From CAG-273 sp051891195 (GTDB lineage: Bacteria > Bacillota > Clostridia > TANB77 > CAG-508): a DNA stretch of 21,448 nt. The position numbers were made by a program, and so were the translations under genes. The DNA lies in NCBI GenBank assembly GCA_051891195.1, contig JBJFEZ010000003.1, forward strand, positions 1 to 21,448, read 5' to 3'. The notes under the pieces were generated by a model, which was given only the letters and a program-made list of their open reading frames with translations, did not search any database and had not been told where the DNA came from. Below, piece by piece: positions 7,054-15,092 of this stretch. Position 1 is the stretch's first letter; the number at the start of each line of letters is the position of its first letter.

Positions 7054-9732
7054 TTACGTTGTTTTATTTTCTTCTGTGTTTGTAACCGTTTGTTCATTAT
7101 TTTGACTGTTTGAATTTTCACTATTGCTTGGTTCTTCTGTATTAGTGTTTGTATTTGTATTTTCTTCATCTATAGGTGGTTTAGTTTCAGTTTTATTTAT
7201 AGTAATTACTATAGTAGTACCTTTTTGTACCTTTGTTCCTTCTGATAAGCTTTGTCTTATAACTATTCCATTTTCTTGTTCACTGTGAGTTTCATAAATT
7301 ACTTGAACACTTAAATCTGCTAATATAGTTTTAGCTTCTTCTTCAGTTTTTCCTATTAAATTAGCTATTATTACTGTGTTTGATTCTTCAGTATGAATAT
7401 TACATTTTTCTTCTGGCACTTTATATTTATCATTTCCACTTGTTGATGACCAGTTTACATTATTTTCTTTTTCAGGTTTTGCTGTGTATATTTTTTCTTC
7501 GGTTTCTAAGCAGAAGTCTGTTGCAATTTTTCCAGATTCTTTACATATATTTAATTTTACGTGTCCATCACAAGCTTTTGGTACTGTACCTTTTACAAAA
7601 TATTCTGTATAAGTATTTTTACATTCTGCTGTTGCTAATTTTCCACTGTTTCTGCATACTCTTGCAGTTACAACTTCACTTGGCTTTTCAAAACGTTTAT
7701 TATCTAGTTTTTTATGTACTTGTTTCATAACTCCTGCCCAAATGTTCTTAGCTGCACTTGTATTATATACAGACCATTGATTAGTATATCCGTATCCATA
7801 CCAAGTTGCTGCAGCATAATATGGTGTGTAACCACATAGCCATTTATCTGTTCCAGCTTCTGTTGTACCTGTTTTTGCTGCCACATCCATTCCTGAAATT
7901 GCACATTCTGGTGCAGTTCCACTATACCCTGTAACAACATCTGTTAAAATGTCAGAAATAATAAATGCATTTGCTTCTGATATAACTCTTCTTTTTTCTT
8001 GTTTTGGTTCTAATACAGTTCTTCCTTCACTATCTACTAATTTTTTATAAAATGTTGGTTCTATATATTCCCCTCCATTTGCTAATGTAGCATATGCTGC
8101 TGCCATTTGCAATGTGCTTGACCCGTGTGTTGCTCCTCCAATAGCTAGTGTTAATCCATCTTCTCCTTCAACATAAGTGTCTAAACCAAATTCATTTAAG
8201 TATTGTATTGCTGTTTTAGTTCCTACGTTTATCATTATTTTTAAGTTAACTATATTAGATGATACTTCTATTCCTTTTCTAACTGTACATAATCCTTGAT
8301 ATCCACCTGCATTTTGAGGCAAATATGTTAATCCTTTAAAGTTTGTACGTACATCATCATATACTGTTGATGCAGTTATTATTTTTTCTTCTAACCCTGG
8401 TGCAATGTTTGCTAAAGGTTTAATTGAAGAACCTGTTTGTCTTTCTTTTGATGTAGCATAATTGTAATAGCTATCTCCTTGATCTTGTTGTAAATCTCCT
8501 CCCATTGCTACCACATAACCTGTTGATGGTTCTATAATTGTCATTCCTGCATTTGTTCTAATTGTTGTCTTTTTTGATTTTCCATCTTCATCTTGTACAG
8601 TTGTTGTTCTTGTTTCTACATATTTGTCTTTAGCCATTTCTTTAATTACTATGTTTTGAATAGATGTTACTTGTGTTGTATATAGCCTGTATCCACTAGA
8701 TTTAATAATAGATGCTGCTTCATTAATGTCTATGTCTTTTTCTTCTGCTAAATCCTTTGCCGCTTGATTTACTGCTTCTACTACAAAATATGAATTATTT
8801 CCAATTTCAATAGTTCCTTTTTTAAATTCAAATCCCTTTTCTACTTTTGCAACAGCTTCATTATATAGTTGTTCTGCTTCTTCTGGATTTTCACTGATTC
8901 TATTTTGTTCTTTCATAAACTTTAAAACTAATTTTGTTCTTGATTTTATTAAGTCAGTATGATCTTCTTCTTTGTCATATGGGTCATACATATTTGGTGC
9001 ATTATTAATACCTGCTAAAAATGCTGATTCAGCTAGGTCTAAATCTTTTGCTGATTTGTCAAAATAGTATCTTGCTCCATATTCTACTCCGTGAAGGTCA
9101 TTTCCACCAACAAATATAATATTTAAGTATTTTTCTATAATTTGTGTTTTGTTTAATAAGCTTTCTATATGATAAGCTCTTGACATTTCACGTATTTTTC
9201 TTTCTATTCCTTCTGCTCCTGTGTCAGCTTTGTCTTTCATAATGTTTTTAACTAATTGTTGTGTAATAGTACTTCCACCACCAACATCTGAGCTACCACG
9301 ATTTAGTATATAGCTAATAGTTGCTTTTGCTGTTCTTAAAATATCAACACCTGAATGTTCATAAAATCTTTTGTCTTCTATAGCAATATATGCATTTGGT
9401 GTATACTTGCCCATTTGGTCTATTGTAATTACTTTTCTGTTGCCATCTCCTTCTCCTGCAGAAAGTACTGCTATTTGTTTTCCTTCTGAGTCATATACTT
9501 CTGCATTTCCATTAGCAATTAATTCTTCTCTAGTAATAGCCCATTTATCGCTAAAAAATATTCCTGCAAATATTCCCCCACCTATAAGTATTGCTATTAC
9601 TACTAAAGCAAATAGTATTAAAATCACCTTTTTTAGTATTGAATGTTTCTTTTTATTAGTATTTTTTGCTTTTTTACTTTCTTTTACTTTATATTGTTTT
9701 GCTCCACTTTTGCTCTTCTTTTTGCTTCCCAT
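7054..9732 (-). CDS. Class A penicillin-binding protein (PBP1A type) with one PASTA domain
   Basis: 892-aa bifunctional peptidoglycan synthase. A Lys-rich cytoplasmic start precedes a membrane anchor at ~35-60. The glycosyltransferase (GT51) domain shows EDKRFYEH (catalytic Glu119), GGSTITQQL (152-160) and RKIREM (Glu182). The transpeptidase domain has SSIK (Ser435), SSN (491-493) and KTGTTE (620-625). A linker with several cysteines (~693-777) follows, possibly forming disulfides. Then come one PASTA repeat (~785-846), which may bind peptidoglycan or muropeptides, and a low-complexity Glu/Asn/Thr tail. The ATG at 9732 follows AAAGGAGG at 8-9 nt; an in-frame upstream extension to 9789 runs through the promoter and is not credible. 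First gene of its operon. Confidence 0.95.
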   Translation of the reverse strand: MGSKKKSKSGAKQYKVKESKKAKNTNKKKHSILKKVILILFALVVIAILIGGGIFAGIFFSDKWAITREELIANGNAEVYDSEGKQIAVLSAGEGDGNRKVITIDQMGKYTPNAYIAIEDKRFYEHSGVDILRTAKATISYILNRGSSDVGGGSTITQQLVKNIMKDKADTGAEGIERKIREMSRAYHIESLLNKTQIIEKYLNIIFVGGNDLHGVEYGARYYFDKSAKDLDLAESAFLAGINNAPNMYDPYDKEEDHTDLIKSRTKLVLKFMKEQNRISENPEEAEQLYNEAVAKVEKGFEFKKGTIEIGNNSYFVVEAVNQAAKDLAEEKDIDINEAASIIKSSGYRLYTTQVTSIQNIVIKEMAKDKYVETRTTTVQDEDGKSKKTTIRTNAGMTIIEPSTGYVVAMGGDLQQDQGDSYYNYATSKERQTGSSIKPLANIAPGLEEKIITASTVYDDVRTNFKGLTYLPQNAGGYQGLCTVRKGIEVSSNIVNLKIMINVGTKTAIQYLNEFGLDTYVEGEDGLTLAIGGATHGSSTLQMAAAYATLANGGEYIEPTFYKKLVDSEGRTVLEPKQEKRRVISEANAFIISDILTDVVTGYSGTAPECAISGMDVAAKTGTTEAGTDKWLCGYTPYYAAATWYGYGYTNQWSVYNTSAAKNIWAGVMKQVHKKLDNKRFEKPSEVVTARVCRNSGKLATAECKNTYTEYFVKGTVPKACDGHVKLNICKESGKIATDFCLETEEKIYTAKPEKENNVNWSSTSGNDKYKVPEEKCNIHTEESNTVIIANLIGKTEEEAKTILADLSVQVIYETHSEQENGIVIRQSLSEGTKVQKGTTIVITINKTETKPPIDEENTNTNTNTEEPSNSENSNSQNNEQTVTNTEENKTT

Positions 9733-9768
9733 TAATATATCCTCCTTTGGATAAATTTTAACATATAT

Positions 9769-9796
9769 ATTATATAATATATTATACAAAAAGCAA
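9769..9796 (-). promoter_or_regulatory. Probable promoter of the pbp-cysS-DUF1189-ftsH operon
   Basis: On the minus strand, TTGCTT (9791-9796), a 16-bp spacer and TATAAT (9769-9774). An alternative pair is TTTCTT (9805-9810), 18 bp, TATAAT (9781-9786). Either gives a short leader ending in the strong ribosome binding site. Confidence 0.5.
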
Positions 9797-9877
9797 AGTA
9801 TTTTAAGAAATTTTTAGTGTTTTTATTATCTTTTTAACTATTTTCTTGTTTGGCATACTGTTAGAAAGTTTTAAGCT

Positions 9878-10048
9878 TAGCATTAGTAATATAATACTTT
9901 TTTAGAGCGTGGTTTCGTGGGGACCGACAAGGTAGAAACCGCTAAAGGATTGCACGGATATCAACTTATTTTTGTAATAGCAATCCGATTGCGGTTTCTT
10001 CGCAGTTGGGGGTTGGAGCGATAAAAAAGTATTATATTACTATTGCTA
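9878..10048. mobile_element. Inverted-repeat element 2 with structured GC-rich core
   Basis: 27-bp arms (9878-9904 and 10022-10048) are inverted repeats with one mismatch. The core begins GAGCG and ends GGAGCG and is far richer in GC than its surroundings. It has an extended stem: GAAACCGC (9935-9942) with GCGGTTTC (9991-9998), a 4x4 internal loop, then GGATTGC (9947-9953) with GCAATCC (9980-9986). GGTTTC at 9911-9916 could compete for GAAACC at 9935-9940. No ORF is present. The right flank (10053-10066) carries CTAGTAACTTTAA, close to the outer arm of element 1. It is probably a MITE-like element or structured RNA; no known family was recognised. Confidence 0.6.
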
Positions 10049-10096
10049 CACAAACTAGTAACTTTAATATTATGATGTTTAGGAATTTTATGCGAA

Positions 10097-10121
10097 TAAA
10101 CTAACATATTTATAGGCTTTA
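10097..10121 (+). repeat. 25-bp inverted copy of a sequence at 21392-21416
   Basis: The 25 bases here are the exact reverse complement of 21392-21416, 11.3 kb away. The stretch just after it (about 10126-10145) also shares ~20 bp with the long direct repeat (TTTATTTTGTAAATAGTT). This intergenic block therefore looks like a mosaic of repeat fragments. Confidence 0.8.
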
Positions 10122-10176
10122 CAATATTTTTATTTTGTAAATAGTTTTGTAATTTTTAATATTTTTATAGATTAGA

Positions 10177-10229
10177 AATAGAGTGGATATTTTAAACAAA
10201 CAAAGTATGTTTAAAATATCCACTCTATT
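10177..10229 (-). terminator. 21-bp perfect hairpin downstream of dnaJ
   Basis: Perfect 21-bp arms (10177-10197 and 10209-10229) surround an 11-nt loop, 9 bp after the dnaJ stop codon. The position suggests termination of the heat-shock operon or protection of the 3' end. The sequence after the stem on the minus strand (TCTAATC) is not a proper U-tract, so it may not be a classical intrinsic terminator. Confidence 0.6.
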
Positions 10230-10238
10230 GACAAATTT

Positions 10239-11396
10239 TTATCCAAATATTCCTTTTTTCTTTACTGGTGGTTGTTCATTCATAGTTTTAGCAAGTTGTG
10301 TTAATATTTCTCTTTGTTCTTGAGATAATTTTTTTGGTACTTGCACTTGTACTGTAAATATAAAGTCTCCTTGAGAATTACTGTTTAAATTTTTAAATCC
10401 TTTATTTTTTATTACAAATTTCGTGCTTGTTTGTGTTGCCTCTGGTATTCTGTAGCTTTCCTCTGTTCCATCTACCATAGGTATTTTTAGTTCTGCTCCT
10501 AATGCTGCTTGTGTAAAGGTAATTGGAATATCACAAAGTACATCATTCCCTTTTCTGCTATAAATGCTATGTCTTTTAACGTGTACTAAAATGTATAAAT
10601 CTCCTTTTGAACCACCATTTTGTCCTGGTTCTCCTTCACCTCTTAGCACTATAGTTTGATTATCATCTACTCCAGCAGGAACTTTTACTGTTAGTCTTAC
10701 TTGTTTACGAATAGTTCCTTTTCCTTTACAACTTTCACAAGGATTTGTTATTACTTTTCCTGTTCCGTGGCAATTAGTACAAGTTCTTGTTGTTTGCATT
10801 TGCCCTAAAATTGTAGTTTGCACCTGTTTTATTTGTCCACTTCCGTGGCATACACTACAAGTTTCTGGATGGGTGCCTGGTTTTGTACCTTCTCCGTGGC
10901 AAGTGTTACAGATTTCGTGGCGGTTAAGAGTAACATATCTTTCTGTTCCTAAAAATGATTCTTCAAAGCTTATTTCTAAATCATAACGTAAATCAGCTCC
11001 TTTTTTAGGTCCATTTTGTCTAGATGTTTTGGCATTTCCACCAAAACCTCCTCCAAAGAAGGATGAAAAAATATCTCCTAAATCTCCAAAATCACTAAAT
11101 CCATCAAATCCTGTAGAATATGTGTAAGTTCCATTTCCAAATGGTCCTCCTGCTCCACCAAATCCTTGTGGACCATCTGCTCCAAATTGGTCGTACATTC
11201 TTCTTTTTTGTGGATCTGAAAGAGTTTCATAAGCTTCATTTACTTCTTTAAATTTTGCTTCTGCCTCTGCTTTATTATCTGGATTTGCATCTGGATGATA
11301 TTTTTTAGCTAATTTTCTGTATGCTTTTTTTAATTCCTCATCAGTTGCATTTTTATTTACTTCAAGTACTTCATAATAATCTCTTTTACTTGCCAT
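10239..11396 (-). CDS. dnaJ: Chaperone protein DnaJ (Hsp40)
   Basis: 385-aa co-chaperone that delivers substrates to DnaK and stimulates its ATPase. The J domain (1-~70) has the HPD motif at 34-36. A Gly/Phe-rich linker follows (~73-125). The zinc-binding region has all four CxxCxGxG repeats: CNTCHGEG, CSVCHGSG, CTNCHGTG and CESCKGKG. The C-terminal substrate-binding domains complete a full-length type I DnaJ. The ATG at 11396 follows AAAAGGAA at somewhat long spacing. It is the last gene of the hrcA operon, 40 bp after dnaK. Confidence 0.97.
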   Translation of the reverse strand: MASKRDYYEVLEVNKNATDEELKKAYRKLAKKYHPDANPDNKAEAEAKFKEVNEAYETLSDPQKRRMYDQFGADGPQGFGGAGGPFGNGTYTYSTGFDGFSDFGDLGDIFSSFFGGGFGGNAKTSRQNGPKKGADLRYDLEISFEESFLGTERYVTLNRHEICNTCHGEGTKPGTHPETCSVCHGSGQIKQVQTTILGQMQTTRTCTNCHGTGKVITNPCESCKGKGTIRKQVRLTVKVPAGVDDNQTIVLRGEGEPGQNGGSKGDLYILVHVKRHSIYSRKGNDVLCDIPITFTQAALGAELKIPMVDGTEESYRIPEATQTSTKFVIKNKGFKNLNSNSQGDFIFTVQVQVPKKLSQEQREILTQLAKTMNEQPPVKKKGIFG

Positions 11397-11436
11397 TTTT
11401 ATTCACATTCCTTTTCTAAGGCACAAAATATGCATT

Positions 11437-13248
11437 TTATTCATTGTTTCCATCTTGAGTATTGTCTTGTGTATTTTCTTCTGCAGGTTGCTCTTGATTA
11501 GGTTGTTGTGCTGCTGTTTGTTTATATAGTTGTTCTGTTATAGAGTAAAATACTGTTGTTAATTTTTCTGTTGCAGATTTAATAGCTTCAACATCTGATC
11601 CTTCTAATGCTTTTTTTACATTATCAATTTCAGCTTCTGCTTTTGCTTTTTCTTCTCCGCTTATTTTGTCTCCAAGTTCATCCATAGTTTTTTGGCAGTT
11701 ATATACTAAACTTTCTGCATTATTTCTAGCTTCAATTTCTTCTTTTCTCTTTTTATCTTCTGCAGCGTGTGCTTCAGCGTCTTTTACTGCTTTTTCAATA
11801 TCTTCATCAGAAAGGTTAGTACTTGCAGTAATTGCTACTTGTTGACTATTTCCTGTTGCCATATCTTTAGCTGATACGTGTACAATTCCGTTTGCATCAA
11901 TATCAAATGTTACTTCAATTTGTGGTACTCCACGTGGAGCTGCAGGAATTCCTGTTAGTTGGAATCTTCCTAATGTTTTGTTATCTGCAGCCATTTCACG
12001 TTCTCCTTGTAACACGTGAATTTCAACACTTGTTTGACCATCTGCTGCTGTTGAGAATATTTGTGATTTTTTAGTTGGTATTGTTGTATTTCTTTCAATT
12101 AACTTTGTAAACACTCCACCTAATGTTTCAATACCAAGTGATAATGGTGTTACATCTAATAATACTAAGTCTTTTACATCTCCTGATAATACTCCACCTT
12201 GAATAGCTGCACCTATAGCAACACATTCGTCTGGGTTAATTCCTTTATCAGGCTCTTTTCCTGTAAGTTTTTTTACAGCTTCTTGAACGGCTGGCACTCT
12301 TGTAGAACCACCTACTAATAATACTTTGTGTAGGTCAGCTGCTGTTACACCTGCATCTTTCATGGCCTTTTCTACTGGAATTTTTGTAGCTTCAATTAAG
12401 TCACCAATTAATTCTTCAAATTTTGCTCTTGTTAAAGTAATGTCCATATGTTTTGGTCCTGTAGCATCTGCTGTAATAAATGGTAAGTTAATTTGTGTTT
12501 GTTGTACACCAGAAAGTTCTATTTTAGCTTTTTCTGCTGCTTCTTTTAAACGTTGCATAGCCATTTTATCTGCTGTTAAATCAATACCGTCTGTTTTTTT
12601 GAATTCAGATACTAAGTAGCCTATAATTCTATCATCAAAGTCATCTCCACCAAGTTTTGTGTTTCCGTTTGTTGCTAATACTTCAAATACTCCATCTCCA
12701 ATGTCTAGTATTGAAACATCAAATGTTCCTCCACCTAAGTCATATATCATTATTTTTTGATCTTGGTCTTCTTTATCCATACCAAATGCTAAAGCTGCTG
12801 CTGTTGGTTCGTTTATAATTCTTAATACTTCTAGACCTGCAATTTTACCAGCATCTTTTGTTGCTTGTCTTTGGCTATCGCTAAAGTAAGCAGGTACTGT
12901 AATAACAGCTTGTGTAACACTTTGTCCTAAATAATTTTCAGCATCTGTTTTTAATTTTTGTAAAATCATTGCTGATATTTCTTGTGGAGAAAATTCATCT
13001 CCTTCAATTTTTACTTTTCTGTTTGTACCCATATCTCTTTTTATTGAGATTACAGTATTGTCTGGATTAGTAACAGCTTGACGTTTTGCAATTTGTCCTA
13101 CTAATCTTTCTCCATTTTTTGAAAATGCAACAACAGATGGTGTTGTTCTGTTTCCTTCTGCATTTGGAATTACAACTGGTTCTCCTCCTTCCATTACTGC
13201 TACGCATGAGTTTGTTGTTCCTAGGTCAATACCTATAATTTTTCCCAT
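11437..13248 (-). CDS. dnaK: Chaperone protein DnaK (Hsp70)
   Basis: 603-aa ATP-dependent chaperone. The nucleotide-binding domain begins MGKIIGIDLGTTNSC and contains IYDLGGGTFDVSI and VLLVGGSTRVP. The substrate-binding domain begins near VKDLVLLDVTPLSLGIETLGG, and a helical lid and Gln/Asn/Glu-rich tail follow. Start: the ATG at 13248 has GGAAG upstream and gives the canonical N-terminus. The frame stays open 29 codons further upstream to a TTG at 13335, but that stretch is a GC-rich repeat (13270-13322) and not credible coding. Third gene of the hrcA-grpE-dnaK-dnaJ operon; it works with GrpE and DnaJ. Confidence 0.98.
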   Translation of the reverse strand: MGKIIGIDLGTTNSCVAVMEGGEPVVIPNAEGNRTTPSVVAFSKNGERLVGQIAKRQAVTNPDNTVISIKRDMGTNRKVKIEGDEFSPQEISAMILQKLKTDAENYLGQSVTQAVITVPAYFSDSQRQATKDAGKIAGLEVLRIINEPTAAALAFGMDKEDQDQKIMIYDLGGGTFDVSILDIGDGVFEVLATNGNTKLGGDDFDDRIIGYLVSEFKKTDGIDLTADKMAMQRLKEAAEKAKIELSGVQQTQINLPFITADATGPKHMDITLTRAKFEELIGDLIEATKIPVEKAMKDAGVTAADLHKVLLVGGSTRVPAVQEAVKKLTGKEPDKGINPDECVAIGAAIQGGVLSGDVKDLVLLDVTPLSLGIETLGGVFTKLIERNTTIPTKKSQIFSTAADGQTSVEIHVLQGEREMAADNKTLGRFQLTGIPAAPRGVPQIEVTFDIDANGIVHVSAKDMATGNSQQVAITASTNLSDEDIEKAVKDAEAHAAEDKKRKEEIEARNNAESLVYNCQKTMDELGDKISGEEKAKAEAEIDNVKKALEGSDVEAIKSATEKLTTVFYSITEQLYKQTAAQQPNQEQPAEENTQDNTQDGNNE

Positions 13249-13269
13249 AATAAATCTTCCTTTCTTTTT

Positions 13270-13322
13270 TGTCGCTTTAGGGACGTTTCTTATTGCGACA
13301 TTTTGTCGTTTCTGGGACACAT
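13270..13322. repeat. GC-rich repeat/hairpin between grpE and dnaK
   Basis: Two related 15-mers, TGTCGCTTTAGGGAC (13270-13284) and TGTCGTTTCTGGGAC (13304-13318), match at 12 of 15 positions. Between them GCGACA (13295-13300) can pair with TGTCGC (13270-13275) or with the neighbouring GTCG. The GC content stands out against the surrounding AT-rich DNA. It lies directly before the dnaK ribosome binding site. It may be a dispersed repeat or an mRNA structure affecting dnaK expression. Confidence 0.6.
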
Positions 13323-13411
13323 TTTGTTTTTGCAACTATGTTCTCAGTTTTTCTAGTCCTTTTAGCTTTTTTATTTATTTATTTTTTAAAATTAAAATCT
13401 TGAAAATATTT

Positions 13412-13954
13412 TTAATTTGCTACTACTACCATTGAGTGTCTTATAACTCTGTCGCCTATTTTGTAGCCTTTTCTATATTCTTCTTTTATTTCTTTTTCTC
13501 CCAAGTTTTCGTCTATAACAGCACTTACTGCTTCGTGAAGCTCAGGGTCAAAAGTTTTTCCTACTGATTCAATTTCTGTTACCCCTTTAGATGCTAGTAC
13601 GTCTTTAAATTGTTTTAATACCAATTCAACTCCTTGTTTATAACTTTCATCTTCTGTTTTACTTTCTACTGCTTTTTCTAAATTGTCTATTATAGGTAAA
13701 AAGCTTAATACTATATCCCCCATAATAGAGCCATATAGATTTACTTTTTCTTTTTCACTTCTCTTTTTATAATTGTCAAATTCAGCAGCAACTCTTTTTA
13801 GTCTATCATCTATTTCATCTAACTTAATTTTTAGTGTTTCATTTTCTTTTTTTACTTCTATTATTTCATCACTCTTGTTTGTATTTACTTCCTCTTTTTT
13901 CTCTTGTATCTCTTCTTTTTTGTTTTTTTCTATAGAATGTTTTCCTTCTGCCAT
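13412..13954 (-). CDS. grpE: Nucleotide exchange factor GrpE
   Basis: 180-aa co-chaperone that releases ADP from DnaK. The N-terminal ~60 residues are a highly charged Lys/Glu segment leading into a long coiled coil. The family core FDNYKKRSEKE lies at ~60-70, followed by the beta-sheet head with the characteristic KTFDPELHEAV and GYKIGDRVIRHSMVVVAN end. The ATG at 13954 is preceded by GGAAGG. It lies 30 bp after hrcA and about 163 bp before the dnaK start; that gap carries the GC-rich repeat. Confidence 0.96.
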   Translation of the reverse strand: MAEGKHSIEKNKKEEIQEKKEEVNTNKSDEIIEVKKENETLKIKLDEIDDRLKRVAAEFDNYKKRSEKEKVNLYGSIMGDIVLSFLPIIDNLEKAVESKTEDESYKQGVELVLKQFKDVLASKGVTEIESVGKTFDPELHEAVSAVIDENLGEKEIKEEYRKGYKIGDRVIRHSMVVVAN

Positions 13955-13984
13955 TTTGTTTTATCCTTCCTTTCCTTTTATTTT

Positions 13985-14989
13985 TTACTCTCCATTTATT
14001 TTCTTACTAATATACTTCATAACTGAAATAACTTTTGAGTAATCCATTCTTCTTGGTCCTATAATTCCAATGGTTCCTAAGTCTTTATCCTGGTAACGAT
14101 GTTTAAATGTAATAATACTGAAGTCTTTTAGTTGTTTATTGTCCTTTTCATCTCCAATATATACATTAATGTCTTGAGCAAATCCTGTGTTTAATAAATC
14201 TACCATTACTTGTTTTGTGTCAATTAAGTTAACAAAATTTTTTGCTACTTCTAAGCTTTTAAATTCTGGTAGTTCAAAGGCTTTGTTTGCGCCTTCTAAA
14301 TATACTTTAGATTCTTCGTTTATCACCTTGCCTAGTTGATCCATTATTGGTTTAATTACTTTTAAACTATAATTCATTTCTGAAAATATATATTCTTCTA
14401 AAGGTTTGTCTATTGCTTGTATTGGCTTTCCTTTTAATTTATTATTAAATATAAAATTTAGTGTATTTACTTGCTCTTCTGTAATGTCTTCATCAAATTT
14501 AATAATAGTTTCCTTAATAATTCCTGTGTCTGTTAATATTACTGCCATTAGCATTCGTGTTCCTAATAATACAAATTTTACTTCTTCTATGTTTTGAAAT
14601 TCAGTTCTAGGTCCAATGGCAACAGATGTATAATGTGTTATTTCAGACAAAGTATTTGTAGCAATTTTTGTTAGCTCTTCAATTTCATTTACTCTAGTTT
14701 CTAATTTGGATTGAATATATTTTATTTCTTCCAAACTAATATTGTCTTCGTTTAATAATTCATCTACATATAGTCTATATCCTTTTGCTGATGGCATTCT
14801 TCCGCTAGATGTATGTGGTTTATCTAAATATCCTTCTTTTTCTAGCTCTACCATTTCATTTCTAATTGTAGCACTACTACATTCTAAATTATATTTTTGT
14901 ACTAATGTTCCAGAGCTTACAGGTTCAGCTGTGTTAATATATTCATCTATTATTGCTTGTAATATTTTCTTTTTTCTATTATCTAACAC
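13985..14989 (-). CDS. hrcA: Heat-inducible transcription repressor HrcA
   Basis: 334-aa repressor that binds CIRCE operators of class I heat-shock genes, with activity usually dependent on GroEL. A winged-helix DNA-binding region occupies ~1-75, with SSATIRNEMVELEKEGYLDKPHTSSGR-type sequence typical of the family, here split as SSATIRNEMVELEKEGY and then HTSSGRMPSAKGYRLYVD. The GAF-like and C-terminal domains follow, including GIIGPRRMDYSKV. The start is GTG at 14989 after AGAAGGTG. An ATG two bases upstream gives only a two-residue frame (ATG TGT TAG). First gene of the operon, downstream of two CIRCE-like operators, which implies autoregulation. Confidence 0.96.
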   Translation of the reverse strand: MLDNRKKKILQAIIDEYINTAEPVSSGTLVQKYNLECSSATIRNEMVELEKEGYLDKPHTSSGRMPSAKGYRLYVDELLNEDNISLEEIKYIQSKLETRVNEIEELTKIATNTLSEITHYTSVAIGPRTEFQNIEEVKFVLLGTRMLMAVILTDTGIIKETIIKFDEDITEEQVNTLNFIFNNKLKGKPIQAIDKPLEEYIFSEMNYSLKVIKPIMDQLGKVINEESKVYLEGANKAFELPEFKSLEVAKNFVNLIDTKQVMVDLLNTGFAQDINVYIGDEKDNKQLKDFSIITFKHRYQDKDLGTIGIIGPRRMDYSKVISVMKYISKKINGE

Positions 14990-15014
14990 ATTTTCACCTT
15001 CTTATTATTACATT

Positions 15015-15041
15015 TTAGCAATTATTGGTTTTGATTGCTAA
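15015..15041. promoter_or_regulatory. CIRCE-like operator 1 (diverged)
   Basis: TTAGCAATT, 9 bp, GATTGCTAA. This has the exact 9-N9-9 layout of the CIRCE consensus TTAGCACTC-N9-GAGTGCTAA, with the inner bases of each arm changed. It lies between the -10 box and the hrcA start, in the transcribed leader. Probable HrcA binding site. Confidence 0.8.
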
Positions 15042-15050
15042 ACTTTATAT

Positions 15051-15079
15051 ATATTATAACCATTTTTAGCAGTTGTCAA
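15051..15079 (-). promoter_or_regulatory. hrcA operon promoter
   Basis: On the minus strand, TTGACA (15074-15079) is followed either by TAATAT (15051-15056) at 17 bp or by TATAAT (15053-15058) at 15 bp. The -35 box overlaps CIRCE-like operator 2, and operator 1 lies just downstream. HrcA bound at either site would block RNA polymerase. Confidence 0.8.
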
Positions 15080-15092
15080 TATTTATTGCTAA
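15066..15092. promoter_or_regulatory. CIRCE-like operator 2 (more diverged)
   Basis: TTAGCAGTT, 9 bp, TATTGCTAA. The 9-N9-9 layout is kept and seven of nine arm positions are complementary. Its spacer and left arm include the -35 box. It is 51 bp from operator 1, start to start. Confidence 0.65.

Noticed and set aside
9878..10048. Element 2 as the DGR template repeat
   Set aside because: Although GC-rich, it shares no recognisable stretch with the VR at 15546-15653.
13249..13335. 29-codon N-terminal extension of DnaK from a TTG
   Set aside because: It runs through the GC-rich repeat. The canonical MGKIIGIDLGTTNS start has a good ribosome binding site.
14983..14991. Two-residue ATG TGT TAG frame overlapping the hrcA GTG start as a regulatory upstream ORF
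   Set aside because: It is too short to judge and likely coincidental. The GTG has adequate spacing from AGAAGGTG.
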